64,000 bases of DNA from Chryseobacterium sp. (GTDB lineage Bacteria > Bacteroidota > Bacteroidia > Flavobacteriales > Weeksellaceae), in the NCBI GenBank assembly GCA_031286615.1, contig JAITUA010000013.1:62001-126000 (forward strand), given 5' to 3'. The notes below the pieces were generated by a model. The model searched no databases and was not told where the DNA came from. It worked only from the letters and a program-made list of their open reading frames with translations. The translations under genes were made by a program, and so were the position numbers. Numbering within the stretch: position 1 is the first letter of the stretch; each line of letters opens with the position of its first letter. This document shows, piece by piece, positions 8,773-18,384 of the stretch.

Positions 8773-9087
8773 AAAAACGTAAATCAACTTACAAAAATAG
8801 TCAATGGAAACGGGAATTAAAATACCAAAACCGTGATTTAATATTTAATTATCAACATTTTTGCCTATTTATCCCCATCCGATTTTTTTAATGTTTGTAA
8901 TGAAGGGCGTTAGCAAGTTAATTGCTTCAATCCGGAAATTTTCATTTCAACAATCATGAAAAACAGTACAAAAACAAGACATTCAAAGGTATTTAAGTTA
9001 ATTTTTAAGAAAAATGCCCCTATTCTATAATAAAATAAGGGCACTTACAGCTAGTTTATACAAAAAATTAATAGTGTGTTTTATATT
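8773..9087. other. Intergenic gap between mutL and DUF1275 genes
   Basis: About 315 bp, AT-rich, with no open frame of note. It holds the hairpin terminator of the DUF1275 unit at its right end and the divergent upstream region of mutL at its left. Confidence 0.5.
9009..9043 (-). terminator. Terminator downstream of the DUF1275 gene
   Basis: TGCCC...TATT and AATA..GGGCA (9015-9043) form an imperfect stem; five A on the plus strand before it give a T-run on the minus strand. Confidence 0.55.
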
Positions 9088-9915
9088 TTAATCCTCAAAG
9101 ACAAGCTTTCTTTTCTTCTCTCTTTTAGGAATTCCATGGATTTTATCATATAGGTAAGCAAAAAGATTCGGTTTTTTATAAATCCTGCTGTATCTGTACT
9201 TTGTGTTGAAGTGTCGAATATGGATTTTATAGGCATCATACCCTATTACGATCAACAAACATATACTGATTATATAGAACACTCTGAATTCCAGATAGTA
9301 ATATGTCAATCCAGAGAATACCGCTCCCATTACGTAAGCAAGCATAATACTCATCAAAAGTTTTGCTCTGCCTATCAGTTCTCCATTTCTTCGGTATTTT
9401 TTCTGTGTAAACATAGATACCAGAATTCCTAAGTCGGTGGTTGTTCCGGTAAGGTGGGTCGTTTTCACAGAGAAGTTGGAGATACTTGCGGTAAGACCGT
9501 TTTGGAGTCCGGTGGCAAAAAGCATCAATGCTACAAGATATTCTGTTTCTTCCAGTGTTTTCTGATAGTAAAACTGCCCGTATATTCCTACAAAAAGGAG
9601 ACATATGATTTCCAATGCAATAGGCATAGAATGGGCAAAATATTTACTTTTCTTATTAAAGTTGATCACAATAAAGTTGGATAGAAAGCTTCCGAAGAAG
9701 AATAAAAAGATCCATCCGCCTACCACAGCTACCTGCGTCCAGTTTCCTTTACTTATTTCTGCCGCTAAAATAGCGTAGTGCCCCGTTACATTCGATGTAA
9801 AAGAGAGAAATATCAATAGGGAAGCAATGTTTATAGTACCCGCCGTAAAGGCAGTCAGCGTCCCCAACCTGATATTATCTCCCAGTGTCCTGCTGTTACT
9901 ATAATTTCTTAACAT
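9088..9915 (-). CDS. YoaK/DUF1275 family membrane protein
   Basis: A 275-residue protein with about six hydrophobic helices and the family opening LGTLTAFTAGTINIASLLIFLSFTSNVTGHYA. The GLQNGLTASISNFSVKTTHLTGTTTDLGI block around residue 135-165 is the conserved DUF1275 signature. Members are inner-membrane proteins of unknown transport or scaffold role. The C-terminus is basic and cytoplasmic (KKPNLFAYLYDKIHGIPKREKKRK). It lies 27 bp downstream of the USP-like gene and is probably co-transcribed with it. Confidence 0.88.
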   Translation of the reverse strand: MLRNYSNSRTLGDNIRLGTLTAFTAGTINIASLLIFLSFTSNVTGHYAILAAEISKGNWTQVAVVGGWIFLFFFGSFLSNFIVINFNKKSKYFAHSMPIALEIICLLFVGIYGQFYYQKTLEETEYLVALMLFATGLQNGLTASISNFSVKTTHLTGTTTDLGILVSMFTQKKYRRNGELIGRAKLLMSIMLAYVMGAVFSGLTYYYLEFRVFYIISICLLIVIGYDAYKIHIRHFNTKYRYSRIYKKPNLFAYLYDKIHGIPKREKKRKLVFED

Positions 9916-9942
9916 TTTTTTATTTTTTTAAATTGTGTTTAT

Positions 9943-10437
9943 TTAGACCTCTACAAAGATCTCTGCCAGTCTTCCTCTTTCCGGAAGTCTTTCTCTTACT
10001 TCCACAGTAATTTCATGGGATTGCAGCTCTTTGCATTTTTTGATGTAAGGAATCAGATCAAACTTGCCTTTTCCCTTGCTTTTGATAGATGGAGAATAAT
10101 AAGCTTCTTCAATATTTTCTGCCTTTACATATTGATTGAATGTTCTCTGAAAGCTTCCTGTAAAAACATCACAAATGATTTTATTAACCAGATGGGGATA
10201 TTTATTACTGATAATCCCATAGGCATCACAGAACTCTTCTGGTCTTATTTTATTAAAAACCGATGTTTTGGTTGTGAATAAAAGGTCTCTGATAGAATCT
10301 CCGGAATCATACCCAGACGTCAGAAGGATATTATATTGGTTCTGATCTTCTGATGCATCTTTCTCCTTAAGTACTTTTTTCAATATATTCAATGACTCAA
10401 GAGAGTAATCTGTCGCAATTAAAATTGTTTTAGCCAT
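9943..10437 (-). CDS. Universal-stress-protein-like small protein
   Basis: A 164-residue soluble protein. The start MAKTILIATDYSLESLNILKKVLKE has the beta1-alpha1 pattern of UspA-like nucleotide-binding folds, but the ATP-binding GxxGx9G(S/T) motif is not evident, so it would be a divergent member. The C-terminal part (KFDLIPYIKKC...RLPERGRLAEIFVEV) matches nothing I can name. It is the first gene of a two-gene unit with the DUF1275 protein. Function unknown. Confidence 0.5.
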   Translation of the reverse strand: MAKTILIATDYSLESLNILKKVLKEKDASEDQNQYNILLTSGYDSGDSIRDLLFTTKTSVFNKIRPEEFCDAYGIISNKYPHLVNKIICDVFTGSFQRTFNQYVKAENIEEAYYSPSIKSKGKGKFDLIPYIKKCKELQSHEITVEVRERLPERGRLAEIFVEV

Positions 10438-10679
10438 GTTCTTTATTATTTTGTATTGTGTTTATCTTTTGATGATACAAAACTAGAACGACCAAATTAG
10501 AAGATCTTTGGAACGGAATTAAAATGTGATTAAAGAGATTAAAATGAGATTAGAAAATTGTTAACGGGAGTTCATATGGTATTAGAGAAAAATCGAAAAG
10601 GAGTAAAACAAACAACATAACACATTGATTTACAGTATGAAATAAACTAAAACAAGTTAAAGATTCAGAATAGTGATTC

Positions 10680-12092
10680 TTATTTATTTATTTCTTCTCC
10701 TTTCATTGTACTATAGAAATTCGGGAAGCGCATCTGTACTGTAGTTCCCTGGTTCTCGTGTGAACTCACGATCAGTTCGCCATGATGCATTCTTACAATG
10801 TTTCTGGCCAGCGGAAGTCCGATTCCGTAGCCTTCATAGTTGTTCGTATTAGAAGCTCTGAAGAACGGGTCGTAGATTTTATTCATTTCCACTTCCGGAA
10901 TTCCGATACCGTTGTCTTTTACAATGATATAAACATCTGTATTGGTAGCTCCGAGAGAAACTTTAACCTGCTGGAAATTAGAATATTTACACCCGTTACT
11001 GATAATATTTGCCACTGCAAGATGTAATAACTGTTCGTTCCCCTGAACTTTTAGCTTTTTAGGATTATCGGGAAGCATACTGATATCAAGATAGATATTG
11101 TTTCGGGAATCAATTCTCCTAAGTGTTTCAATAACGTCCCAAAGAAGCTGATCAATTCTCACCTTATCCATTTTCTGGATTTTCCCATCGAATCCTGTTT
11201 GAGCAATCATTAATAATGCTTTGATCTTTTTATCCAGTTTTTCGGCTTCATCCAAAATAATTCCGAGGGTTTCTTTATACTCGTCGGCTGTTCTGCTGAT
11301 GGAAAGGGCAACATCGGCTTCTCCCATAATGGAAGTAAGCGGAGTCCTCAATTCGTGGGAAACATTTCCGATCAGGTGATTTTGAGTTTCAAATGAGGTC
11401 TCAATACGGTTCAGCATATCATTAAACGTATCTACCAGCTCATTCAGTTCTTTATTATCAGGATGTGATTCCAATCTTAAATGAAGATTTTCAGAACTTA
11501 TCTCTTTTACTTTTCCTGTAATTTTTAAGATTGGTCTGAATAACGTTTTGGAAAGATAAAAAGAGAAGATCATACTAAAGAAAAGAGACAACACAATACA
11601 GGTAAGCAGTGTTCTTTTTAAAAATCCGAGATAATAAACCACATAATGGTTTTTGGCTGAAGCTATTGCGATATAATCTTTATCATCATATCTGAAACTT
11701 TGTCCTATATAATAGAATTCTTCATCATTATAATTAGACTCTCCTTCTCTAATGATATTTTTAAAGAAATAAGCAGGAATATGAACTTCCTGAGATATTT
11801 TTTTGAAATTGGAATCGGTAGGGACGGCAAAAACGTAATCCTTTTCCATCGGAAGCTCCTCATCGTTCAAACTATTGAGAATATAGTTTTCCGGAAGGTC
11901 AAGATGATCTTTGCTTTTCTCAATCTGAACTATGGTAGCTGTCCTGATTTTCAGGAGTTCATAAAATCTCTGATGTGAAAAATTAACGATAGAAAAGTAT
12001 ACCAAACCACTGAAAAGCAATATGATGGCTGTAAAAACCAACATTAAAAGTACCATCGTTTTAGTCTGATTTGTAATAACTTTATTAAACAT
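10680..12092 (-). CDS. Two-component sensor histidine kinase
   Basis: A 470-residue membrane kinase. Helices at about 13-35 and 160-182 flank a periplasmic sensor domain of about 125 residues. A HAMP domain (about 183-235) follows, then the HisKA dimer with phospho-acceptor H246 in NVSHELRTPLTS, and the HATPase domain with NIISNGCKYS, DNGIGIPEVEMNKIYDPFFRAS and GYGIGLPLARNIV. It starts 3 bp after the response regulator stop at 12096, so the two are one operon. The periplasmic domain shows no motif that reveals the signal. The arrangement (regulator first, HAMP kinase second) resembles metal- or envelope-sensing CusS/RprX-type systems, but this is only an analogy. Confidence 0.93.
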   Translation of the reverse strand: MFNKVITNQTKTMVLLMLVFTAIILLFSGLVYFSIVNFSHQRFYELLKIRTATIVQIEKSKDHLDLPENYILNSLNDEELPMEKDYVFAVPTDSNFKKISQEVHIPAYFFKNIIREGESNYNDEEFYYIGQSFRYDDKDYIAIASAKNHYVVYYLGFLKRTLLTCIVLSLFFSMIFSFYLSKTLFRPILKITGKVKEISSENLHLRLESHPDNKELNELVDTFNDMLNRIETSFETQNHLIGNVSHELRTPLTSIMGEADVALSISRTADEYKETLGIILDEAEKLDKKIKALLMIAQTGFDGKIQKMDKVRIDQLLWDVIETLRRIDSRNNIYLDISMLPDNPKKLKVQGNEQLLHLAVANIISNGCKYSNFQQVKVSLGATNTDVYIIVKDNGIGIPEVEMNKIYDPFFRASNTNNYEGYGIGLPLARNIVRMHHGELIVSSHENQGTTVQMRFPNFYSTMKGEEINK

Positions 12093-12095
12093 TCA

Positions 12096-12803
12096 TTATG
12101 TTTTTTTCAACACATATCCCATTCCTATTACGGTATGTATCAACTTATTATCATCCTGGCTATCCAGTTTTTTCCTTAAATAATTGACATACACATCCAC
12201 CACATTGGTTCCCAATTCGTAATTTACTCCCCAGACTGCATCCAGAATTTCTGCTCTGGAAATTACTTTTTCCGGATTATTCAGGAAATACAACAGGAGT
12301 TTATATTCTGTGGAAGTAAGAGAAATGTCTTCTCCTGCCCGGGTTACTTTCTTTGTATAATCGTTCACCATCAGATCTGAAAACTGAAAAACATGTTCAT
12401 TATCTGGCTCTGGTTCTGTGATTTCCTGTGGGCCATTGTTGTTACTTCTCCTTAGCAAAGACTTCACACGCGCCACCAATTCAATGAATTTGAAGGGTTT
12501 CACCAGATAATCATCTCCACCGCTTTCCAGTCCGAGAACAATATTTTCAGAAGTTCCCAATGCCGTCAAAAACAAAATAGGAACACTCTGATTGGTCTTT
12601 CTTATTTCTTTACATACATCCAGACCGTTCATTTCCGGAAGCATAATGTCTAAAATTACCAGATCAAAATCGTTAGCCTGCACCAGCTGTACTCCTGTAT
12701 GCCCGTCAAAAGCAACAGAAATTTCATATCCATTTTCCTGAAGTCCCTTTTTAATAAAAGACACTACACTGGTTTCGTCTTCGATAAGAATAATTTTTTT
12801 CAT
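12096..12803 (-). CDS. OmpR/PhoB-family response regulator
   Basis: A 235-residue regulator. The receiver domain has acidic residues EDE (8-10), phospho-acceptor D52 in VILDIMLPEMNG, and the YLVKPF lysine. The C-terminal winged helix carries LTSTEYKLLLYFLNNPEKVISRAEILDAVWG and VDVYVNYLRKKLD, as in PhoB-type DNA-binding domains. It partners the kinase at 10680. The start at MKKIILIEDETS is preferred over an ATG seven codons upstream because it matches the usual receiver start. Target genes are unknown. Confidence 0.94.
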   Translation of the reverse strand: MKKIILIEDETSVVSFIKKGLQENGYEISVAFDGHTGVQLVQANDFDLVILDIMLPEMNGLDVCKEIRKTNQSVPILFLTALGTSENIVLGLESGGDDYLVKPFKFIELVARVKSLLRRSNNNGPQEITEPEPDNEHVFQFSDLMVNDYTKKVTRAGEDISLTSTEYKLLLYFLNNPEKVISRAEILDAVWGVNYELGTNVVDVYVNYLRKKLDSQDDNKLIHTVIGMGYVLKKT

Positions 12804-13137
12804 AAATGAAATAAGGAGTTTCACAAAAATAGGGAAATTTTCCTGGGATGGGCAAACCTAGAACAGAGGAGTCTACTACAAACGATTTATGCTTCTGTAA
12901 ATAGATTAGATTTAACGCAAAATCCGCAAGGAGTTTTCAATATAAAATTATAAAATGTAAGAGCGTTTCACTATGCAATGATCGCATTCTTGACTGAACG
13001 AAGTTCCCTCGCGATCGAAAATAAAACAGTATAATTAATAAACTTGCCAGCTTTGCGTTTTTTATTATTCCACTTTTGTATCACTTTACCTTTTTGTGAA
13101 TTTCTCTTTTTACCATACAACCTATATAGAATAATAT
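12804..13137. other. Intergenic gap with a dispersed palindrome
   Basis: About 330 bp between two divergent units. It contains one full copy, in inverse orientation, of the GCAAGG...CTTTGCG palindrome family (12961-13014). I see no gene. Confidence 0.5.
12961..13014 (-). repeat. Dispersed palindromic repeat, copy D
   Basis: Read on the minus strand it gives TCGCGAGGGAACTTCGTTCAG ... AGTGAAACGCTC, clearly related to the two copies at 60.8 and 60.96 kb (TTCGCAAGGGCACTTCGTTCAG ... AGTGAAACGCC). The element is REP-like: short, imperfectly palindromic and intergenic. Confidence 0.55.
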
Positions 13138-13145
13138 TACCTTTG
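13138..13145 (+). promoter_or_regulatory. -7 box of the XRE-cupin regulator
   Basis: TACCTTTG fits TAnnTTTG, 47 bp before the ATG at 13193. No clear -33 box was found. Confidence 0.45.
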
Positions 13146-13192
13146 TTTGAATATAATGATGAAAAAATAATTCAGGTTAAATTGCACAACGT

Positions 13193-13762
13193 ATGAACGA
13201 CTTTTTAATAGGTATCGGTAAGAGATTAAAGGATATTAGAAAAAAGAATAATTTAACCATTAATGAACTGGCTTTCAAAGCAAATGTAAGCAATGGTCTT
13301 GTTTCAAGGATTGAAAATGGCAGAACAATTCCTTCACTTCCAGTTTTATTAGATCTGATTCAGTCTCTTGAGATTGATGCCAGTTATTTCTTTGAAGGGG
13401 TTGAGAAAAAATCCAACGCAAAATTCATCTATGTTCCGAAAGAAAGTCAGCAGGTCATTGAAAAAGAAGTAGAAGCTGAAGGGTTTAAATACATGCATAT
13501 CTTCAGTAAGAGTCTTCATTCTTTAGGTTTTGAAGCCGTGCTACTGACTCTTGAGCCCAATTCTAAAAGGGAAAAGGTCATTACGGATGCCTGGGAGTTC
13601 AAATATATCCTGAAAGGAGAGGCTAAATATGTTATTGATAATGAAGAAGTTATCTTAAAAGAAGGGGATTCTTTATATTTCAACGGAAAGTTTCCTCACG
13701 TTCCGGTAAGCATCAGTAATGAGAGCTGTGTGATGCTGGTTCTTTATTTTTATACTGCATAA
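13193..13762 (+). CDS. XRE-family regulator with cupin effector domain
   Basis: A 189-residue protein. Residues 8-62 form an HTH_3/XRE DNA-binding domain (LKDIRKKNNLTINELAFKANVSNGLVSRIENGRTIPSLP). The C-terminal part (about 105-189) is a cupin barrel (EFKYILKGEAKYVIDNEEVILKEGDSLYFNGKFPHVPV). This architecture is usual for small-molecule-responsive regulators of catabolic genes. It sits directly upstream of the TonB receptor/permease/oxidoreductase/HAD set, so I infer that it regulates them. The ligand is unknown; the phosphonate assignment of the locus makes an aminophosphonate or related amine plausible. Confidence 0.88.
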   Translation: MNDFLIGIGKRLKDIRKKNNLTINELAFKANVSNGLVSRIENGRTIPSLPVLLDLIQSLEIDASYFFEGVEKKSNAKFIYVPKESQQVIEKEVEAEGFKYMHIFSKSLHSLGFEAVLLTLEPNSKREKVITDAWEFKYILKGEAKYVIDNEEVILKEGDSLYFNGKFPHVPVSISNESCVMLVLYFYTA

Positions 13763-13823
13763 TAACAATTTTTCTAACGCAAAAGAATACGCAAAGAATA
13801 TAAAACTTAGCGTATACTTCTTG

Positions 13824-13851
13824 TTCGCAAAGGCATTTCATTCAGCAATGC
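13824..13851 (+). repeat. Dispersed palindromic repeat, half copy C
   Basis: TTCGCAAAGGCATTTCATTCAGCAATG matches the left arm of the repeats at 60781 and 60960. The right arm is not recognisable, so this is a decayed or half element. Confidence 0.45.
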
Positions 13852-14125
13852 ATCAAATTATAATCACTTTATTCAGCTATTTTCTACATAATTCCTCAAT
13901 TTTTGTTTTCCAAATCGACACAAAAGTTTACAAATATGCAACTTTTTATTTTCTGATTTCTCCCAAAATGAACGAAATATTAACTAAAACATCCCTGTTT
14001 TGGTTCAATTTCCTATCGCATAATTATAAAGTAATATTTATCAAAAACGAGGCGTGAACGGTATCAATCTCCATTTCATTCTATTTTCAAAGATCAAACT
14101 CAATGCTTTTCAAAGTAAAATAACT

Positions 14126-14152
14126 GTAACAAACAGCGTTTATTTGTTAAAC
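14126..14152. promoter_or_regulatory. Possible operator upstream of the TonB receptor
   Basis: TGTAACAAA and TTTGTTAAACA form an imperfect inverted repeat about 76 bp before the start codon. It is a candidate target for the adjacent XRE-cupin regulator. Only symmetry and position support it. Confidence 0.3.
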
Positions 14153-14227
14153 AATACTTAATACGAAATATTTATATATATTAAAATTATTGGCGTGATT
14201 TGCATAAAAAATTTAATATATGTAAAA

Positions 14228-17053
14228 ATGAAAACAAATTTAGAGAAATTACTTACCCTTGTTTTTGTCTGTTTCATTGTATTTGTTTCAGCGCAGAAAC
14301 AGTTAATTATAGGAACTGTTCTTGACGACAGCCAGCCTCTCCCCGGGGCCACAGTCAAAATAAAAGGTTTATCCAGAAATATAACAACTGATATTGAAGG
14401 AAAATTTACCATCAATGATATTAAAGAAGGTCAATATACTTTACAAATCAGTTATATAGGTTATGAATCTTCAGACATGAATGTGGATCTGAAACCGGAA
14501 CAAACAGTTGATTTAGGAATCATAAAACTTTCCCAGCCCCGAAAAAACATTGATGAAGTAGTGGTTACGGGAACACTTAAAAATACAGAAGCAAGAGCAT
14601 TAAATCTTCAGAAAAATGCAATCAATATTACCAATGTTATTGCTTCAGACGGAATCGGAAAGCTACCGGACAGAAATGCAGCAGAGACGGTACAGCGCGT
14701 ACAGGGAGCTTCTATTGAAAGAGACCAGGGTGAAGGAAGATTTGTTTCCATGAGAGGACTTCCGCCGTTCTGGGCATCTACAACCATCAATGGAAACAGA
14801 CTTCCAACAGCTGAGGAAGAAACAACTTCCAGAGCGACAGCCTTCGACTTCTTTCCTACGGAACTGATCTCGTATGTACATGTAAACAAGTCTTTTACCC
14901 CAGATATGGAAGCTGACGGAATTGGTGGCGGTGTAAATTTTATCACCAAAACTCCTCCCATGAAGACCGAATTCAAAGCAACGATTGGAAGCGGATATAA
15001 TGCAAAAGCTGATAAAGGCGTTTACAACCTTGGATTTTTATATGGAGGAAGAACAAAAGATAAGAAATTCGGGTATTTGTTCAATTTTGCCCATTTCATA
15101 AGAAACTGGTCTACAGATAATTTCGAGGCAAGAAGAAGTGGAGACGAAGGAGTTTTCAGACTGGAGCTTCGTGATTATAATGGGGTAAGAAAGACAACCG
15201 GGATCAATACGGCCTTTGAATATGTATTATCTCCGAAAACAACTTTTTATTTAAAAGGAATGTATGGTACATTGTCGGATGACGAAACCCATTACAAACA
15301 CAGAATCCGATTTGATAAGTTCAGCAGTGCCAATAATACAGCGAGAGTTGAACTGCAGAACATTCACAATTTACTGATTACAGAGCTTACTTCTGTTTCT
15401 TTGGGTGCGGTTCATCAATTAAATAAAGGAAAAATCGACTGGGATTTATCTTGTTATGATAACAAATTCAAGTATGGTAATATTCCTGATAAACAGAACA
15501 ATTCTTACTATGTCATCAAGTATACTCAATCTGGTGTAGGGATCAATCCTACTTATATTTCAGACCATGGAAATGGCCCAAGAGCTTACTGGAAAGCGGA
15601 TGGAGGAAAGTTGGATTATAAAAACCCGGATGCTTTATTTGGTTTTTACAATGATCCGAACTTTAAGATGGATGCTTCCCAGATGAGATTTACAGATCTT
15701 GAATTCTATAAAGTTTTTGTGGAAGAAAAGGATAAAATCGTTGCAGCATTCAACCATGAGATCAATGCTTCTGATAAACTGACTTTAAAGTATGGTTTTA
15801 AATACAGAGATAAAGAACGTAATGCAAAGTTCTCTGATATTTTCTACAACTGGAGCAACGGAACGGCACCGCTTCTGTCTGAGTTTTCACAATATATCAC
15901 GACACAGCCCAACGGACCGAAATATTTAAGTGAAATGAATGCCCACATCGGGAATACTTTCGGGCCGGTACTTTCCACCAATGGAATGAATCAGTTCTGG
16001 TACGATCATCAGGGAAATCTGAAAATTAATACTGCTGATTCCGAAGCACTGGAATATAATAAAGCATTAGGTAGAAACTTTGATGTTTTTGAAAAACATG
16101 CGGATGCTTATGGGATGGCAACGTATAAACTGAACGATAAGATCATCATTCTAGGAGGAATCAGGTTATCAAATACCAATACCAAAGTAAGAGGATACAG
16201 CGTGAATGATGATGTACTGACTCCTGTAGAAAATACCAAAAACTACCTGGCCGTTCTTCCGATGATTCATTTGAAATATACTTTAAATGATAAAGCCAAC
16301 CTTCGTTTTGCAGCAACAAGAACTTTCTCAAGACCGAATTTCGGAGATCTTACACCAGGAGGAACTTATATTGAAGCAGATAACGAATTCAAAGGAGGAA
16401 ACCCAAATCTTAATCCTACTTATTCTTTGAATTTTGACCTGATGGGAGAATATTATTTCTCTAACGTAGGGATCTTAAGTGGTGGCGTTTTCTATAAATC
16501 TATTACAGATCCTATTTTCCAGGATTCTTTTATCGGAAATTATAACGGAATGAATGGAGTACAGTTTACAGCCCCAAATAATGGAAAAGCAGCATGGTTA
16601 GGAGGTGTTGAACTGGGAATCAACAAGAGATTTGATTTTCTTCCGGGATTTTTACAGTACTTCGGAGTACAGCTGAATGCTACATTTATGACTTCTGAAA
16701 TGGAAAAGCCAAGCGGAAGAACGGTTGCTCTGCCATATCAGGCAAAAGAATTGTATAACGCCCAGCTTTTCTTTGAGAAAAAAGGATTCAATGCAAGGCT
16801 GGCTTACAACTATAAAGGGAAATATGCTGTAGAGTACGCCGAGGAAGATATCAACGATTCTTATTATGGTAAATACAGCAATCTTGACTTCGGAGGTTCT
16901 TATCAGTTCACAAAATACCTCACTTTATATGCAGATGTCAACAATATTCTGAACAAACCTCTGATCTATCACTTTGGTAAAAATGAAGACCGTCCTGAGC
17001 AGGTAGAATATTACGGAGTAAGATTCAATCTTGGAGTAAAACTGAACTTCTAA
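14228..17053 (+). CDS. TonB-dependent receptor with carboxypeptidase-like N-terminal domain
   Basis: A 941-residue outer-membrane receptor. After a signal peptide (to about residue 23, VSAQ), a carboxypeptidase-regulatory-like domain runs to about 95 (IIGTVLDDSQPLPGATVKIKG). The plug follows with VVVTGTLKN, ALNLQKNAINITNVIASDGIGKLPDRNAAETVQRVQG and the GGGVNFITK block, then a long 22-strand-type barrel ending in aromatic-rich strands (GVRFNLGVKLNF). Such receptors import scarce ligands in a TonB-driven manner. No SusD partner is nearby. The permease, oxidoreductase and HAD genes follow within 12 bp each, so the ligand is probably an organophosphonate or related compound. I chose ATG 14228 because it begins the signal peptide. 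Confidence 0.93.
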   Translation: MKTNLEKLLTLVFVCFIVFVSAQKQLIIGTVLDDSQPLPGATVKIKGLSRNITTDIEGKFTINDIKEGQYTLQISYIGYESSDMNVDLKPEQTVDLGIIKLSQPRKNIDEVVVTGTLKNTEARALNLQKNAINITNVIASDGIGKLPDRNAAETVQRVQGASIERDQGEGRFVSMRGLPPFWASTTINGNRLPTAEEETTSRATAFDFFPTELISYVHVNKSFTPDMEADGIGGGVNFITKTPPMKTEFKATIGSGYNAKADKGVYNLGFLYGGRTKDKKFGYLFNFAHFIRNWSTDNFEARRSGDEGVFRLELRDYNGVRKTTGINTAFEYVLSPKTTFYLKGMYGTLSDDETHYKHRIRFDKFSSANNTARVELQNIHNLLITELTSVSLGAVHQLNKGKIDWDLSCYDNKFKYGNIPDKQNNSYYVIKYTQSGVGINPTYISDHGNGPRAYWKADGGKLDYKNPDALFGFYNDPNFKMDASQMRFTDLEFYKVFVEEKDKIVAAFNHEINASDKLTLKYGFKYRDKERNAKFSDIFYNWSNGTAPLLSEFSQYITTQPNGPKYLSEMNAHIGNTFGPVLSTNGMNQFWYDHQGNLKINTADSEALEYNKALGRNFDVFEKHADAYGMATYKLNDKIIILGGIRLSNTNTKVRGYSVNDDVLTPVENTKNYLAVLPMIHLKYTLNDKANLRFAATRTFSRPNFGDLTPGGTYIEADNEFKGGNPNLNPTYSLNFDLMGEYYFSNVGILSGGVFYKSITDPIFQDSFIGNYNGMNGVQFTAPNNGKAAWLGGVELGINKRFDFLPGFLQYFGVQLNATFMTSEMEKPSGRTVALPYQAKELYNAQLFFEKKGFNARLAYNYKGKYAVEYAEEDINDSYYGKYSNLDFGGSYQFTKYLTLYADVNNILNKPLIYHFGKNEDRPEQVEYYGVRFNLGVKLNF

Positions 17054-17062
17054 ACCATTATC

Positions 17063-18373
17063 ATGGCCAGAACAATCAATAAAAAAACATTAGTAACACT
17101 GAAAGCCGCTTTTGCTGCTTTTGGTGTTTACTTCTGCATGTATGGCTTCAGAAAGCCTTTTACTGTAGCTTCTTTCGAGGGACTTTCCTATTTTGGAGTC
17201 GATTATAAGATTCTGATTATCATTGCACAGGCTGTAGGTTATTTTATTTCAAAATTCATCGGAATCAAATTTATTTCCGAACTGAAACCTCAGAAAAGAC
17301 TTACTTATCTGTTTGTTTTCATTGCCATTGCAGAACTTGCGTTGTTAGGATTTGCAGCCGTTCCCGCTCCTTACAATATTATATTTATGTTCATCAACGG
17401 AATTCCGCTGGGAATGATCTGGGGAATTGTTTTTTCCTACATCGAAGGACGCAAAACGACAGAAATCATTGGCTTATTTTTATGCTCAAGCTTTGTCGTT
17501 TCTTCAGGATTTACAAAGTCGGCAGGGAAATTTTTAATGGATACATTCTCAATTTCCGAATTCTGGATGCCGTTTTCTGCCGGACTTATCTTTATTATTC
17601 CATTGATTTTTTTCGGACTGCTGCTTGAAAAAATCCCCCAACCTTCAGACGAGGATATTTTGCTTAAAAATAAAAGACAACCACTGAATGGAAGGGAAAG
17701 AAAGGCTCTGATCCAGCAATTTTTTGTTCCGATTGTTTGTATTATATTTCTTTATATCAGCTTAACGGTTTTAAGGGATTTCAGAGATAATTTCAACCGG
17801 GAAATCTGGGACGGGCTGCATTTTAGTTTCGACAGTTCTATTTTTACCTTAACGGAGATTCCGATTGCGGTGATGGTTCTTTTGATCTTAAGTTTTATGG
17901 TGAAAGTGAAAAACAATAAAAAAGCATTTGCCTATTATCATTATATTCTTTTCGCAGGAATTCTCACCGTAGGGCTTTCTACTTATCTTTTTCAGCAGGG
18001 TTCATTATCTCCGTTTTTATGGATGACGATTTCCGGCTTCGGAATGTACATCTGTTATATTCCTTTTAACGGAATTTATTTTGATCGGATGATTGCCGCT
18101 TTTGAGATCAAGGGAAATGTTGGTTTTCTGATCTATATTGTAGATTCATTCGGGTATCTGGGAAGTGTCCTGATTCTTTTGTATAAAAACTTTGGCTCGG
18201 CCCAGACTTCATGGTTACATTTTTATATCAACTTAAATTATATCATCACCGTTACGGTTTTCATTCTTTCGGTGATTGCTTTTCTGGCTTTCAGGAACAA
18301 ATCGAAGCCGAAATCAAACTTAAACTCAAACTCTAATCAATTCATCAATTTCGATACGTCGAAAATTTTATAA
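17063..18373 (+). CDS. DUF5690 family MFS permease (GlpT/UhpT-like)
   Basis: A 436-residue inner-membrane protein with about 12 hydrophobic helices. The opening FAAFGVYFCMYGFRKPFTVASF resembles organophosphate:phosphate antiporters (GlpT/UhpT), as does the GIPLGMIWGIVFSYIEGR loop. It belongs to the DUF5690 group common in Bacteroidota. The gene begins 9 bp after the TonB receptor stop and ends 11 bp before the FAD oxidoreductase. By position and fold it is the inner-membrane step for the ligand taken up by the receptor; an anionic organophosphorus compound is the natural guess. Confidence 0.82.
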   Translation: MARTINKKTLVTLKAAFAAFGVYFCMYGFRKPFTVASFEGLSYFGVDYKILIIIAQAVGYFISKFIGIKFISELKPQKRLTYLFVFIAIAELALLGFAAVPAPYNIIFMFINGIPLGMIWGIVFSYIEGRKTTEIIGLFLCSSFVVSSGFTKSAGKFLMDTFSISEFWMPFSAGLIFIIPLIFFGLLLEKIPQPSDEDILLKNKRQPLNGRERKALIQQFFVPIVCIIFLYISLTVLRDFRDNFNREIWDGLHFSFDSSIFTLTEIPIAVMVLLILSFMVKVKNNKKAFAYYHYILFAGILTVGLSTYLFQQGSLSPFLWMTISGFGMYICYIPFNGIYFDRMIAAFEIKGNVGFLIYIVDSFGYLGSVLILLYKNFGSAQTSWLHFYINLNYIITVTVFILSVIAFLAFRNKSKPKSNLNSNSNQFINFDTSKIL

Positions 18374-18384
18374 TATATAATACA

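Larger units (their letters stand above)
13763..14227. other. Intergenic gap upstream of the TonB receptor gene
   Basis: About 465 bp. It holds a half copy of the dispersed palindrome (about 13824-13851) and, at 14126-14152, an imperfect inverted repeat around AACAAA...TTTGTT that may be an operator. A 78-codon open frame at 13821-14057 is low complexity and unsupported. Confidence 0.45.

Noticed and set aside
13821-14057. 78-codon open frame upstream of the TonB receptor
   Set aside because: Phe/Ser/Asn-rich, overlaps a half copy of a dispersed repeat, and has no family features.
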